A stretch of 64,000 bases of DNA from Pseudeuparius sepicola (GCA_963920635.1 OY987301.1:12182501-12246500), one strand, 5' to 3'; shown: positions 34,171-46,779, counted from the stretch's first letter. Made by a program: numbers and translations. Notes: generated by a model not told the origin, from the sequence alone.

Positions 34171-34680
34171 TATTTGATCCCATGTCAGGAGGGTGGTAAA
34201 GAAAGTTAGTCCGCCATCTTGGGGCATCCGCCATATTGGATTTAATACGACGTCACTTACCTTATCCTTTCGTACTCGCCAAACCATTTCATTTGATACC
34301 CATGTCAAGTAGGTTGTGAAGAAATAGGTAACTCGCCAATTTGGAGCGGCCGCCATATTGGATTTAGTATGAGGCCACTTAACTTATTGTCTTCCACCCG
34401 TCAAACCCTTTCATTTGATACCCATGTCGAGGAGTTTGCGAAGAAATAGGTTATCCTCCATCTTGGAGGGGCGGCCATTTTGAAAAAATCACAATACTGA
34501 GTATACTAGATTGCATTGTCACCAGAACCAAAAGTATGTGCAAAATTTCAGCTCAATCTGTTGGGTAAAAGTGGTTTAAGATTCAGTTGCAAGAATTCAG
34601 TTATACGCACACACAAACACACACACTAACACTACTAACAGCAAGTCAAATAAAAGCTCGTAAAATTAGTAGGCAATGAC
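34171..34680 (+). repeat. Three ~120-bp tandem units plus RTE/SINE-like 3' tail
   Basis: Units start (C/T)ATTTGATACCCATGTC at 34171, 34290 and 34412. Each carries GAAGAAATAGG and GCCGCCATATTGG-type words. After the last, short unit comes GCAAAATTTCAGCTCAATC...TTCAGTTGCAAG and a CACACA run. This is the style of 3' tails of RTE-clade retrotransposons and SINEs that share them. No reverse transcriptase remains. Confidence 0.55.
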
Positions 34681-35758
34681 TGGGTCACTTTAATTTGTGG
34701 CGCCATCTGTTGCTTGCATGCAATATTGCTGTAATTATATCCGTATTACACTCACGCATGGGCTAGCTAGAGTTTCCATAAACAAGGGTATCTAATATGG
34801 TATATTTTCTGTAAATCAAATAAAATGCACAACATTTTGTATCTTTTGGGAAGATATTTTTTACTAAAAACTAATCTCGTTTTGACATATGATATCACTA
34901 AGGAGTTCTTTGTATCACCCGTTAGTCTGTGCTTTAACTTTCTGGGAAGGAAATTTTCAACTTTACTTATTATGGTTAAAACACAATATTAATGTGAATC
35001 CCTATTAGAACCATCCTGGGTCCGTACCTGCAACATAAATGAAAAGTGGGCTACTAATATCTAGGTTTAGAGTAAATCTAAAAATACAGGATAATAATCA
35101 ATTACCTGTAATTGTGAAGGCGACTTGTAATTTGCAATAATTTATGTGATCTTTAATTACATACAATTACATTACCTATTAGGCAGAGTATGTTAGATCT
35201 GTGGGAGCAGTGTTGGTCTCTGCAATAATTATGTTATTTTGTTTCGAGGTCTGATTTAAATCGGGGTATTTTCAAAGAAATCCTTATATGGAAGCACACA
35301 ACTTTGGGTGTATCACTGATTTTACAGGGTGTTTCAAACAACAGTGAGCAGCTTTTTCTGCTGCAAAAAGACTATGGAATTTTTACAACTATACTATAGA
35401 TTTTATTTCCAGCCAAAATTTTAAATTCCTGAAGTACATAGTTTTGAGAATTTCGATTTTTGACTGTTGCACCTACCTCTCTACCTTGTTTACAAAATCT
35501 AGTCGTCAAAACAATGGCTGAATTTAGATTTTCACCAGGTTTCTTAACTTGTATATTATACAGTGTAACCACCCTTGTAAAATTTTTATCTGTTGGCCGA
35601 TTTTGATAAACTTTTTGCAATTAATGGTTTGGTATTCTTGGGTTGTAATGATGGGTTCAAATTTCAAAAACTACTATTATAAGCAAAAAGCGTATAGCAA
35701 TAAATTATGATACTACATAATATTGAAAAGCACTTTTTCTACGTCCACCAGTTAGGTA
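34681..35758. other. AT-rich DNA with scattered mariner-type ends
   Basis: ACAGGGTGTTTCAAACAACA at 35325 looks like the edge of a mariner-type element. Its partner is not clear. No gene. Confidence 0.4.
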
Positions 35759-35760
35759 TA

Positions 35761-36477
35761 CAGGGTGTTCGAAAAATAGACGGAGATATTTTAGAGGGTG
35801 ATTCCCTGTTAAGAAATATGAAAAAAGTTTTTATAAACATGGGTCCGGAAATGCAGAGTTTTCAAGATACAGGATGTTAAATATATTGCATGTCACTGGA
35901 CAAAATTGGTTTATCAATTTTTGCAAAAAAAATCACAAGTGCCTTGGAAAACAAATAATCAAAAGCATTTCTAGGAAAGAGTGTTATTGCAACTTTTCCA
36001 ATATCATAACATAAAGTACACTACAACCAATTTTGTCCAGTGACATGCAATAAAACGGTTTTTTTTTTTCTCGAAAACGAAGTGAGATAGGAAAACAATA
36101 CAAGAGGGAAAGAAGTTGTATTTTTAGATGCTTAATCAAACAAAAAATATTAAAGTTACAAAAAAGGTAGTGGCGTACATTTTTTTGATAATAATATTCG
36201 CTAAGGTGCCCCCCGGGACGCCACTGGACTTAATAAATTTAATCTAGTTAGGGCGAAATTAGCGTCTTAATACAACAAATAACATTGCCAAATTTCAACA
36301 GAATCGAGTAAATAATTTTTAAGACATTAATAATTTCATGTTTCATTTTTTTTTATTTAACATCCTGTATCTTGAAAACTCTGCATTTCCGGACCCATGT
36401 TTATAGAAACTTTTTTTCATATTTCTTAACAGGGAATCACCTTCTAAAATATCTCCGTCTATTTTTCGAACACCCCG
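35761..36477. mobile_element. Foldback MITE with a second inner palindrome, 717 bp
   Basis: Outer arms (CAGGGTGTTCGAAAAATAGA at 35761; inverse at 36352-36477) are flanked by TA. Inside is a separate inverted pair containing TTGCATGTCACTGGACAAAA (35886, inverse near 36047). Near 36168-36226 a TAGTGGCGTAC...GACGCCACTG pair resembles minimal hAT ends only about 58 bp apart. No coding sequence. Confidence 0.75.
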
Positions 36478-37869
36478 TATTTGCCGTTGTCTTTACAAAC
36501 TACGGAGTGGACAAATATCTGGGCAATATTACTCTTCTAACAGTATGACAAAATGCTTCTTTGATGATAAAAAACGCGTTAAAAAACGCGATTTAAAAAA
36601 TAACTTAAAAATACACGATAAATTTGAGTTTCTCTAACAATACGAAAGATTTATTGCAGCCATGATACCATCCGCACATAACGCACTATAATCCATCAGC
36701 AGCCCAGAGCAAAAATTCACCGAACCGCCAGTTGGAAAATTCCAAGTTGTAAAATCTCAATTTCCCACTTCATCGATCAGCGTCAGTTGCAGGGGCCGGG
36801 ACCAAGGGCGAAAACTCCTTCGGAAAATAAAATGAGACGCGGGAATCCGGCGGAAAATAAAATAAAAGTCTGTAGAACTGGATAAGGACCCGGACTGGAC
36901 GGAAGTTGGTTTAAAAGCGCTTTGGGAAAGGTGGGAACACATGGAAAATCACTTTGGGAAAGACAGAAGGGGAGCGCCGGAGTTTTTAGGAGTTTGCGGA
37001 TTAAATGCGGTGGAAGTTGGACCAGAAACTGGCTAGTAGATGTATACATTTAATCATTGTTAATTAAATAAGTAGTGTCACATATTGCGCATCTTTTATA
37101 GAGACCATTTTTATTACTCGATTGAAGTAAAAAAAGAAAAATTCTCCAACTGAAAATTAGTCAAAATTTTTCAGTCCAATTTTAGTGACACCTGGAAAAG
37201 AATTCGAGCGATACTTCAATAAAACTAAAAGCAAATTTTGCAACTATTGATAATACAACTAACCCTAATACAACTCAAAGTAGCCCGCGCACGCGCACGC
37301 GCAACTTATCAGTAACCGATCATCTAGAAAACACTTATAAAACCTTAGAAACTATTAGTTGCTTTTACTACTATTAAAAAGCTACTACAAAACTAATGGT
37401 TACAAAGGTAATCAAATATGATATTTGGGTATGTTATCACAGCTAGATTGACGATTCGAGGATTTATCATGGGCACCTCGTTTTTTCCGTAAACGGCTGT
37501 AGATTTTTTTGAGAAATGTATTTTATTCTTAGCTTCCTTCCTAGATATATATGTATTTGTAAAAAGCGTGAAACTGGTGAAAAAAAATCACGACGTCGTG
37601 AGTCGCAACGTCTTAAAAAACATTTTTTATTACATTGTTTGAAAACCCACTTTATAAAGTATTTTTTTAATACGATTTTTTAGTTCAACCGTTAAGTTGG
37701 GAAAAAAATATGATTACCATTTTTGAAAATCTGACTGCAGACCATATTGGTGCATGGTTCGAATACCTATTTTAGCTGTCAAATTTGACATTTTGGACAA
37801 AATTGGCAGAATTTTTTTTTACCAAAAACGAAAAAAAATATAGGAAAGTGTTCGTCCTGCAATTTTATA
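36478..37869. other. Low-copy DNA, no gene seen
   Basis: 36700-37030 is base-balanced, with opposing frames of 61 and 88 codons that are not convincing. A CGCGCACGCGCACGCGC run lies at about 37295. The rest is AT-rich. Confidence 0.4.
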
Positions 37870-38170
37870 CAGGGTGTATCTAAAAGATTTGTACAAAATC
37901 TTACCACGTATTCCTGAGGTCAAAATAAATCGACTTAAAGCAACTTACCTTAGTCCCAAATTGCTCCGTTTCCGAGATACAGGGTGGTAAATTTAAAAAA
38001 TAATCGTTTTTTTTTAATTTTTTAATAATACGTTAAAAAAGGGATCATAAATTAAAAAAAAAACAATTTTTATTTTTTAACTTTACCACTCTGTATCTTA
38101 GTTAAATCGGTTTATTTTGCCCTCAGAAATATGTGGTAAGATTTTGTACAAATCTTTTAGAGATACCCTG
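37870..38170. mobile_element. Foldback MITE, 301 bp
   Basis: CAGGGTGTATCTAAAAGATT...AAATCTTTTAGAGATACCCTG: arms of about 130 bp are inverted, with an AT-rich centre. TA precedes the left end; the right flank is TG, probably mutated. Confidence 0.8.
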
Positions 38171-38859
38171 TGTGAATGTGCAATTTTTCAAAAAGAAAAG
38201 TTTTTTATTTTTAAACCTGAACTTATTTTGATTGAAAATACATTCTGTAATATCTTTTGAGAAGATAAATAATAATCTTAATGTTACATTAACTTTGTAT
38301 CAATATTATATTCTCTTACGAAGAAGTGTTATTACGAATTACACTTCGATAAATGGATTTTAACTTGTTTCTTCTATCAGTTGTTCGGTCTACAAGCAAA
38401 CTGAGACAACATAGGTATATATAGAAAATGTCAATAGAAAACATCAATACATACCATCGCTGACAATAAACTCTTCATTTCCGATACAATTTGGGAGAGT
38501 GTCTGAAAAATAAGATTTTCCTAAAAAAACGTAATAAGCTTAATCCCACTTGGTTGTGTCCCTGCTCCCCCTCGGATCGCAACTCCCCCCGAAGTCCCAT
38601 GGGGAGCACGCCCCTCGCGCACGATTGATTCCAATCCTCTCCGGATTATATTTTTCGGTAGCAGACTCCGGTATTCCGGGGATTATTCCATGATTGATAT
38701 GTAAATAAGGATCGCGGATGCGCCTCCGAAAAGGAATGGAAACGGAAACCTAATATGTATTTGCCGAGATCAGACCGGAGGAATTACGCGGACGAGATAG
38801 AGCGCCTCCGAATATCCGAGTACACTATCAATTCCGCAATGAACCAGACTTCCATAAGT
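38171..38859. other. AT-rich then base-balanced low-copy block
   Basis: 38540-38850 is CpG-containing and resembles the other host-like blocks; the preceding part is AT-rich. No gene. Confidence 0.4.
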
Positions 38860-40361
38860 GTGTTTTTTTCGATGCCCACTATGGGGATCTCGGAAACTAG
38901 CAGAGCTAGAACAAACGTTAAATGGGGAAAGAATTGCAGTTTTGAATGCTCAATCTAATGCCTCTTTTGGATTTTTAAAAAAGTTCATGGCTCACTAGAT
39001 ATTTTGAAAAGAGTGATTTTTTGCTATTTCATCAGATCTCTGTAGCTCCGTTATTCCTGATTATACAGAAAAACTATGGAGACAAAAATTGTAGATAATT
39101 TCGGACTTAATAAGATAATCTAATCCATTTTTTTTTGTTGTTTGTGATTTTTGAGATATGACCTAAACTTGTGTTTTTTTTTAAATATAAATCATAGTTG
39201 GCTGTGGCCTTATTAAATCGGCCATTTTTTGAGTATTCCAAAGATATAATACTCGGCATAGTTATTATAAAAAATAAAAGAGCTATGGCTAATTTTCTGA
39301 TTTTTTTTTAATTTTCACATAGTCAGCCATGGAATATTTTCATAATTATGTTCTATTTTATAATAAGACATACTTCAAACTTTCAAATATTTTATTTTTA
39401 GCTAGTAACAAAATAAAACAAAAATTATCATGATGGAGCTCCGCCACATAATTATTTGCCCGTAAGAAATTACCTAGATCAGCTCTATTCAAATAGTTGG
39501 ATATGGAGAAATATACCTATTTCCTGGCAGTCCCGATCCCCGACTTGTCTGTTTCGGATTTATTTTTGTGGAGAACAGTACAAAATAAAGTATGAGACAA
39601 TTGCTGAATTAATGGCAGCTGTTTTAGAAGCAATTGCCAGTATTGACAGGCGCTCTCTAAGAAAGGCCACAAATTCAGTTTTAAAAAGATGCAATATTTG
39701 CATAAAAATAATAATGGTGGATTATTTGAACACCTTTTTTATTTTGAAACGTGGCCTTTTCAAATAATAATAATTTGAATTTGAGTTTTTAATTTTTGTT
39801 TTATTTTGTTACATTTTGTTACCAGCTAAAAACAAATTATTAGAAAGTTTGAAGTATGTCTAATTATAAAATAGAACGTAATTATGAAAATATTCCATGG
39901 CTGTCTATGTGAAATTAAAAAAAAAATCAGAAAATTAGCCATAGCTCTTTTATTTTTTATAATAACTATGCAGAGTATTATATCTTTGGAAAGCTCAAAA
40001 AATGGACGATTTGATAAGGCCACAGCCAACTATGATTTACATTTAACAAAACACAAGTTTATGTAATATCTCAAAAATCACAAACAACATAAAAATTTGG
40101 ATTAGATTATCTTAAATTATCTACAATTTTTGTCTCTACAGTTTTTCTGTATAATCAGAAATAACAGAGCTACAGAGATCTGATGAAATAGCAAAAAATC
40201 ATTCTTTTCAAAATATCTAGTCAGCCATGAACTTTTTTAAAAATCCAAAAGTGGCAGTAGATTGAGCATTCAAAACTGCAATTCTTTCCCCGTTTAACCT
40301 TTGTTCTAGCTCTGCTAGTTTCCGAGATCCCCATAGTGGGCATCGAAAAAAACTCACCCTG
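38860..40361. mobile_element. Mariner-like element with >500-bp inverted repeats (copy 2)
   Basis: Same family as 18530-20029. The left tip lacks the first ~10 bp (begins at GTTTTTTTCGATGCCCAC), while the right tip ends CACCCTG followed by TA. The arms run to about 39410 and from about 39815. The centre carries the transposase fragment. Confidence 0.8.
39462..39752 (+). pseudogene. Mariner/Tc1 transposase C-terminal fragment (copy 2)
   Basis: Parallel to 19148-19442. One frame gives NYLDQLYSNSWIW and a shifted frame gives RSPDLSVSDLFLW-like residues. It continues with ETIAELMAAVLEAIASIDRR and ends with the GG-FEHLF-type tail in another frame. At least two frameshifts. That both copies keep exactly this ~290-bp segment shows it was present in the amplified progenitor rather than surviving by chance. 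Confidence 0.75.
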
Positions 40362-42077
40362 TATATACGAGATTGCGGGGACTACTTTGATATATATTAT
40401 TTACACACTGCGAATGGGATTCTTACATCGAATGTTATATTTTTAATATAGTTATGTCACATAATGGCCAACTTTTTCTTAAGGAGCCCAAAAAATTAAA
40501 TGTGCTAAATCTGGCACTGGAATATTTGTTTTTTTTATACGTTTACATTGACATTTGCTAGTGTAATAAACCCCTAAAATATTATGAGATTCTAACAAGT
40601 CGGGCCATAGTTTTCCTGCAACAATAATGGGTCAAAATTAAAATAAAATAAAAATAATTCATAGTTTTTAATAGCCATTTCTGAGCTAGCCCTATCCGCC
40701 CCCTCCACTAGCGCAATGTGCATTTCCTCCCGGGACACCCTGTATAAATCAGAGTAGTTGACAAAGTTGTCAATCGGCAGGTCACCCTGCTACCTCCCGT
40801 ATGACCTCAATATACCTACAATACGCGAATATATTAGGACCCACGGACGCAAAATTTACGAACTTATTATTCCAAACCATCCTAACCGACTACTGACAGA
40901 CGTTTGTACTTACGAACTTAACTCCAGATTACCCCATAAGAGACCTAGACATGTATGTACATGTTATTCTTTAGATTTTAACATAATGTAAAAAGCGCAC
41001 GCAAAAACTCATATAGAAGGTAGCCATCCCTCCATGTACCGTCTCTCTTTGTTTTTTCTTGATTATTGTTTAAAATTATTCGGGGAATAGGGCGCAAGTG
41101 CGCCGACCTCATTAGAACAAATTAGAAAATGGAAAAAAATGGATGCTACCTCCCCCCTCGACCATCGCAGATTCCATTGGACTCACCCAGTCAGCCATTA
41201 CCTCGTGAGAGGAGTGCCAGTTGGGTGGGGGTAGTAGGGGATTATACTATGAAAATTATAGACCACACACGATTCCCCGTTCACAGTGTATAGTAAATTA
41301 TATAGCACCCCCCGTAAGTTACTTAATTAGTATGTATGGCGTGTTTAATATTAAAATTGCCGAACTCCCGTGTGTAGTAAAGGTGTAAATAAACAGAGGT
41401 CAAACGGACAGTTTTGGGGTTAACGAGCCACTTCTGCCGTTCGCGTGGTCTCTAAAAATAACCAGTTCCTGTTCTTCGCGGCTTAATACATGCAAATGAA
41501 ACTGTAGGTGGTCGCATTTAATAAGCTCGAAGAGATTAGAATGTATACGATTATTTTGGCGAGGCAAAAATATCTTTCTAATGTTGAGAAGGACGACAAA
41601 ATGTTAAAATAATAAGCTTTGAAGAGAAAAAAATAGCGAGCGTAACTTCGTGCACAGATAAGCATCTGAGAGTCCTTGCAGTGAAATAATAGAGTGGACG
41701 CGAGTAAAATATCTGGTTGTGGCTGTATCATGAACACTATGCAAACTTCCAAATTTGTATTTTGTACAGGGTGTGTCATATAACACTTTTATTTTGATTT
41801 TGAAAAATAATATAGAGTGTCCGCCAAAAAAGTATGCAAACTGGAAACATGGTTTTCGGCATTAGTCTCTGCAACATTTATAACCAAAAAAAGTCGATAA
41901 TATTGCTAAAACCGCTATTGGTATTCAAAATAGAGAAAAATATTACAAAAAATAGTTGTTTATAATCGTGAAATATGAAGTTGGAAGTGGATATTTTTAG
42001 TCTTGAATTTTTTTTAGTTTTTTCTTGAAAGTGTTGCTTAGAAAGAGAGTGTTCTACAACTACTGGAAGGGATTCGA
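40362..42077. other. Mixed low-copy DNA with mariner-type ends
   Basis: GGGACACCCTGTATAAA at 40732 and ACAGGGTGTGTCATATAAC at 41766 are mariner-type edges without assigned partners. 41050-41470 is base-balanced. A 98-codon minus frame (41483-41779) is not recognised. Confidence 0.4.
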
Positions 42078-42195
42078 GGATGGAGGGTAACCATTCATTA
42101 TTTGCTCTCTATTTGTTCTTCTACCCGCAATATTCGACATAAGTATATAGCGACTTAATGCAAATATCGAATGTGAAAATTCTAACCTAAAATCT
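42078..42195 (-). repeat. Inverted relative of the 11.2-11.3 kb repeat
   Basis: GGGTAACCATTCATTATT..., ...CGACATA...TATAGCGACTTAATG and GAAAATTCTAACCTA appear in the same order as on the opposite strand at 11200-11325. A dispersed repeat of unknown class. Confidence 0.55.
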
Positions 42196-42394
42196 CAAGC
42201 CAAGATATTCACAAACCAGGATGAATTGTTCTGTAATAATTATAAATAGAGATATTTTTTATTTATAAGTATAGTACTGTTTGTTGATATTGCTTATTGA
42301 TATTTTATTTTATTAATTTTATTAATAAAGCAAATTTTTGTATAACCAAAGGAAGTTTTTACATATCTGGAACTTTCAGAATTTCTACTGAGCA

Positions 42395-42715
42395 GTGTAC
42401 AGGGTATTCCAGATAACGTGATAAACCGGATTTTCTAAGTAATTGTAAAGATAAATCGATTGTCCAAAAATTAAACGCATGTAGAATTTTCCGAGGAATT
42501 TGTTAAAAGTTATTTTTGTTATTTATTATTTGTTAAAAGTTATTTAAAAAATACTCTTTTTCAAAAAATTGTAAAGTTGGATTTGAACACGGCATATTCG
42601 TAATAAGTATACGGAGAGTAAGAAAACATTGTCGATTCTTATTTCTTACTTCCGGTTTGACCGGAAGTGAGCATAACTTGGTCAGATTTTTGAGACACCC
42701 TGTTTCTTTTTGGCT
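42395..42715 (+). repeat. Dispersed repeat, family B copy 2
   Basis: ACAGGGTATTCCAGATAACG at the left and GAGACACCCTGT at the right give short inverted tips. The interior shares the CACGG.ATATT.GTAAT and GGTTTGACCGGAAGTGAGCA blocks with 24217-24600. Confidence 0.6.
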
Positions 42716-43680
42716 CCTTTTGTTCTCCCGTTTTCAACCATATGTAGTTTTATAAGTTATCTCTAAAAATAACCAAGCAGTGAATTTTCATTTTTTGATT
42801 AATTTTCTCAAATTGATGATAAATTCACATCTTTGCATGGAATGCTAAAAATATGTGGTTGGAATTGGAAGAAAAGGAACCTAAAGAACCTAGAATATAC
42901 AAAAAACTAAAAAAATAAAAAGTAAAACTATTCACTTAGAACTTCGTATTTGATATCTTGACGCGAATAAAAAGTTATTTAAAAGTACATATTAGAAATA
43001 TTATATTTTCAAGAAAAAAATAAAACATACCTAGATTTAAATATTTTACTTAATGGTCTAGCTAAAAATCCTTAAGCAACAATCTGTCAATAATTATTAT
43101 TATAAACCACAAAAAATATACAGTGAGCACGTAAAGGTTGGAATAAATTCAATAAAATCTTAACAAGACAAACAAAACAAATCGTTCAGACACTTCAGCC
43201 TCAATTTTTAAATGCGAAAATGTTGACATAGAAACGTGTTTTGTGACGTCATCATTGTCGCAGATATGACTTCTCCTCCTTTTTTTAAAAATGACTTCAA
43301 TTTTCAAGGGGCGAAATAAACAAATTTTAACACAAGTTTAATACCTAACGATAAGGTAATTTTTTGTAAAAAAATATATTTGTAAGAAATTTCTGTTACT
43401 TTTTAAAGGTAGGTTTTAACCAGCTGTTTAGAAACGCCTCTGATGTCACTGATTTGTGACACCACAATGTATATGGCCAACGTGCATTGATGTTGGCGAG
43501 TATACCATGGGACAAATGAACTACTATCCATCCTATTACAAAATTTCTCAGCTAGATCATAGACGTTGCCAAATGGACTATATATTATTTCCAAGTCAGT
43601 GACAATTCTTTAAAAAATGGTCAATTAGCTACCCTATTTTTCCAACAATGAGATGATATATTTATCACCAAAGTAGCTTC
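42716..43680. other. AT-rich, no gene seen
   Basis: No recognised feature. TTTGTGACGTCATCATTG near 43240 contains a CRE-like TGACGTCA. Confidence 0.45.
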
Positions 43681-44340
43681 ACTTGGCCGCGGCACTTTGA
43701 TCTCATCGAATCGCTATCGGCCCGATGTTGTAAGTATAATTGGAACCACAAAAGGAAGCGCGCCGTCCCCATCGCCTTCACCATTATCTCCCGTCAGCGG
43801 GGACGAGCTGCAAGAACGGTCGGACTGCCTCGGCCATCTTCCGAGTGACCCTTCTATTGTTATATCTTCGGTGCTATACTGTTGTTGGATGCGCCTAAGA
43901 AATACACGGCCCGCGCGCTTCTGTGTAAAACCATGCCCCGGCAAACGCCCGAAATCCATCATAATAAAGTCGGGAAAGGCGGAAAAACGCGGAAAATTCC
44001 CGGTTCGTCAGGTGGGGCATTTCCCCGCTTATCTGCACGCGAACCCTTATTTATGCCCGCGCAGGAGATATTGAAATTATTCTGTGTAACGGGCAGTAAA
44101 AAATGCGGAAGGTTAATGTCGTTCCGGGCGGCCATAAAAAACTTTTATATAAGGCACGGCCGCGCGGCCGACCAATGAGCCGTATTAGGGTTATTAATGA
44201 AAAAGTCGCATGGGCCGTGGTTTACGGTTATGGCCCTCTCTTGCTCGGGGCCCGAACCGCAACCGAAAAAAGGGCGATTTATCGACATTAACGTTAAAAC
44301 ATATTAACGTAATACACGTAGGAATATATGGGCATTGTAC
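43681..44340. other. CpG-containing base-balanced block
   Basis: Opposing and overlapping frames of 62-125 codons run through this block on both strands, as expected from CpG-rich, stop-poor composition. None shows a domain. Candidate conserved non-coding or promoter-like DNA. Confidence 0.4.
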
Positions 44341-45430
44341 GGCAGAAAAATCGTAAAACACAGTGTAACGGGTTCACAAGCGCAGAACCGCCGTCACAAT
44401 TTTCTCCCAGATTTAACTAACTAGAGAGCATGAGTTCTGTACTTTTAGGGGAGGTATTATTTCAAACAAATAGATTTCAATAACGATCTTGGACCCCCTT
44501 CCTTAATTATCTATTTACACAGCTTTTTTACAATATATTACAAAATTTGGGTATAAAGCTCAAGAAGCTTTAATAAACCTTATCAGAAAAAAATTAATCT
44601 AACAGCTACTGAGTGCTCTTTTAACACCTATTTGTATTCTTAAATTTTATCAGGATACTTAGCGGTACCGGTATGTAAGTACAAAAGCGAAGGTTGCCAG
44701 CGGTCTCAGCTGACAAAGGCAAGTAGGTACACCTCTGGTATTATATCAGGCAACCTCTAGGTAGGTAGGCAAGCCCAAAATTACTATTATCCACATTCAA
44801 AAACCCTAAAATAGTTCCTTCATTTTAGGAAAAATAAATAAACCATTTAAAAGATTACCTTTCCACAATAACAATCCAAGTTTTATTCGAGACACCCTGT
44901 TTCACCAGGCAACGGTACTCACGATCTTAATTCTGAAATTAGTACTTATATTGAAAGGAAAAATCTAACCTATTTATTACTCACTTGACGGAAAGGGTTT
45001 CCAAATAGACAAGGGAGTTGTCGCGCTAACAATAATTATTATTGATACTGAAAATGAAAGCAATTAAGTGCTATTGGTTGGTAGAAGCACTTCGCCAGTC
45101 TAGAAAAAAAACAACAACAACAACGTCAACTTGAAGAAGTCGTCATTTGAAGGTCAAACTCACCGATACGTAGTTCGTGAAGTCACATCCCAATTAAGGC
45201 GGTTAAACACAACATACGATCGCACTTTACTAGTGCATTTCACTGTGCTATCCGGAAACGTTGTTTAAAAAAAATCCTCAAAACGAGTGGAGCCCCAAAA
45301 TTTCTTCAAACTCCATTAAATTCGAAACAACCACTTCACGAACCAAACGTGCTAGCCGGCGGATTTGGAGAGAGAGAGCGCAAGCGCCCCAAGAGAGAAG
45401 ACCTCTGTCGATCGCCAATCAGAACCCATA
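44341..45430. other. Non-coding region upstream of candidate transcript
   Basis: AT-rich and then balanced. A GAGAGAGAG run lies at 45369-45378, a potential GAGA-factor site. CGAGACACCCTGTTTCACC at 44888 is a mariner-type edge. No gene. Confidence 0.4.
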
Positions 45431-45439
45431 ACTTCCTTG

Positions 45440-46125
45440 GCCAATCAGCAGAGATATCTAAGTGATGGATAAATGACATTTGACAACCCTTCGACATTGA
45501 CGTTTGACTGTGTCAAAGAACTGACATTTCAAATGCCCACGACAATAACAATTATTTACAACAATAATTATTGTGCCAGAGAAATAACACAAATAACCGA
45601 AATTCGCTAATTAAATAGCCCTAAAAAGCCAACAAGGTAAGTACCTATTTATTCGATGTTTTAAATTCCGATATACCATTCACATATAACCCCGTTGTGA
45701 TAGTGTTTTCTGGAGTCTTTCCCAATCAAAATTTCTATTATCAACAAGTACAAATCGAAAGAAAATGAGTGTTAATTTTCTTACAGGAATACTGAACCGG
45801 TTACAACAAAAGGATTTCCGAAATTATCAATATAAACTTAGCTATATAAACGTAAATAAACAACCATGAAGAGGACGAATACTGCAAGATAACTCCCAGA
45901 ACGAAATAAATAATGAACAACCTCGACAAAACTAAGGTAAGTTTAAATTCGGCAATAAATACACCTACGATAACATTATCATTTTATTTCAGGAATTTTT
46001 TTGAACATATTTCTACCGAATTATGCGAGGCAGCAGATAACCCGGCGGATTCACCAAAAATAAAATTAAGAATACCATGAATTTATTAAAGAGTATTAAT
46101 GAAATAAAACCTTTTATTGGAAATT
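45440..46125 (+). ncRNA. Candidate small three-exon transcript (non-coding or short-peptide)
   Basis: Exon 1 ends CAACAAG|GTAAGT at 45636. Intron 1 (45637-45786, 150 bp) ends TTTCTTACAG. Exon 2 (45787-45936) ends ACTAAG|GTAAGT. Intron 2 (45937-45992, 56 bp, a usual size for short insect introns) ends TTTTATTTCAG. Exon 3 holds AATAAA at 46103. Upstream, reiterated TGACATTTGACA / GACGTTTGAC words at 45474-45530 resemble insect promoter-proximal motifs, and a GAGA tract lies further up. The longest reading in the spliced form is a 25-codon frame at 45533-45610; an 11-codon frame spans the second junction. No known peptide motif. Inference from splice-site spacing; no transcript evidence. Confidence 0.4.
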
Positions 46126-46760
46126 TAAGGTGCTTAAATTCACACGTAACAACAGGTTTCATAAAAACCGTAATATGCACGATATGGGTTGTATTTTTCT
46201 TGTTAGAGCGTTAATATTTTTTGGTATTTGGAATAAAATAGAATATTGCAAATATAACCGTTGTACATCCTAATATTTACTGCTTGTGCTTTGTGCTGTA
46301 TACTTTGTACGAAGGTTTATTTGACCCGTTACCAGAGAATATGCACAGGGGGAGGCTACGTTTTCAAAAGAACACATTCTGTGGTCAATTAAAAAAAGTA
46401 GGTGGGTACCGAGGTGGGTACGTACTTTCGGCATGGGCTTTTTTTAAGTAGAAATTACCTATTTTTGTATAATTAATATAAAAAGTGCATAAAACAATGG
46501 CTAGGACTGGGGCTCAAGAACCGAGAGCCCTCTCGTCTGTTTCAATCGCGGCTCAAATAATCGTAACGGGCAAGCGATGATTTTACGTTATTATAAGGTA
46601 TCCATTGCGGTCGTTTAAATAGTACGTAGTACATTATCAGCGCGCGTTTCAGCAATTTAATAAGGAAGAAACAATGAAGATACAGAATATAGCATTCGCG
46701 GAACTAAATTTTTTTTTCATTTTCTGATTTTCTACTGAGGGGCTCTAGTCCCAGAGCCCG
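46126..46760. other. No gene seen
   Basis: Mostly AT-rich sequence downstream of the candidate transcript. 46500-46560 contains GAGCCC/GGGCTC words related to the hAT end at 46779, but no clean left terminus was found. Confidence 0.35.
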
Positions 46761-46779
46761 TATGAACGAGCCGCCACTG
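46760..46779. repeat. Right end of a hAT-type element
   Basis: ATGAACGAGCCGCCACTG is the inverse of the very common insect hAT terminus CAGTGGCGGCTCG. The opposite end is not identifiable, so only a relic is claimed. Confidence 0.5.

Noticed and set aside
43697..44291. Several overlapping open frames on both strands
   Set aside because: Mutually overlapping in CpG-rich, stop-poor DNA; none resembles a protein family.
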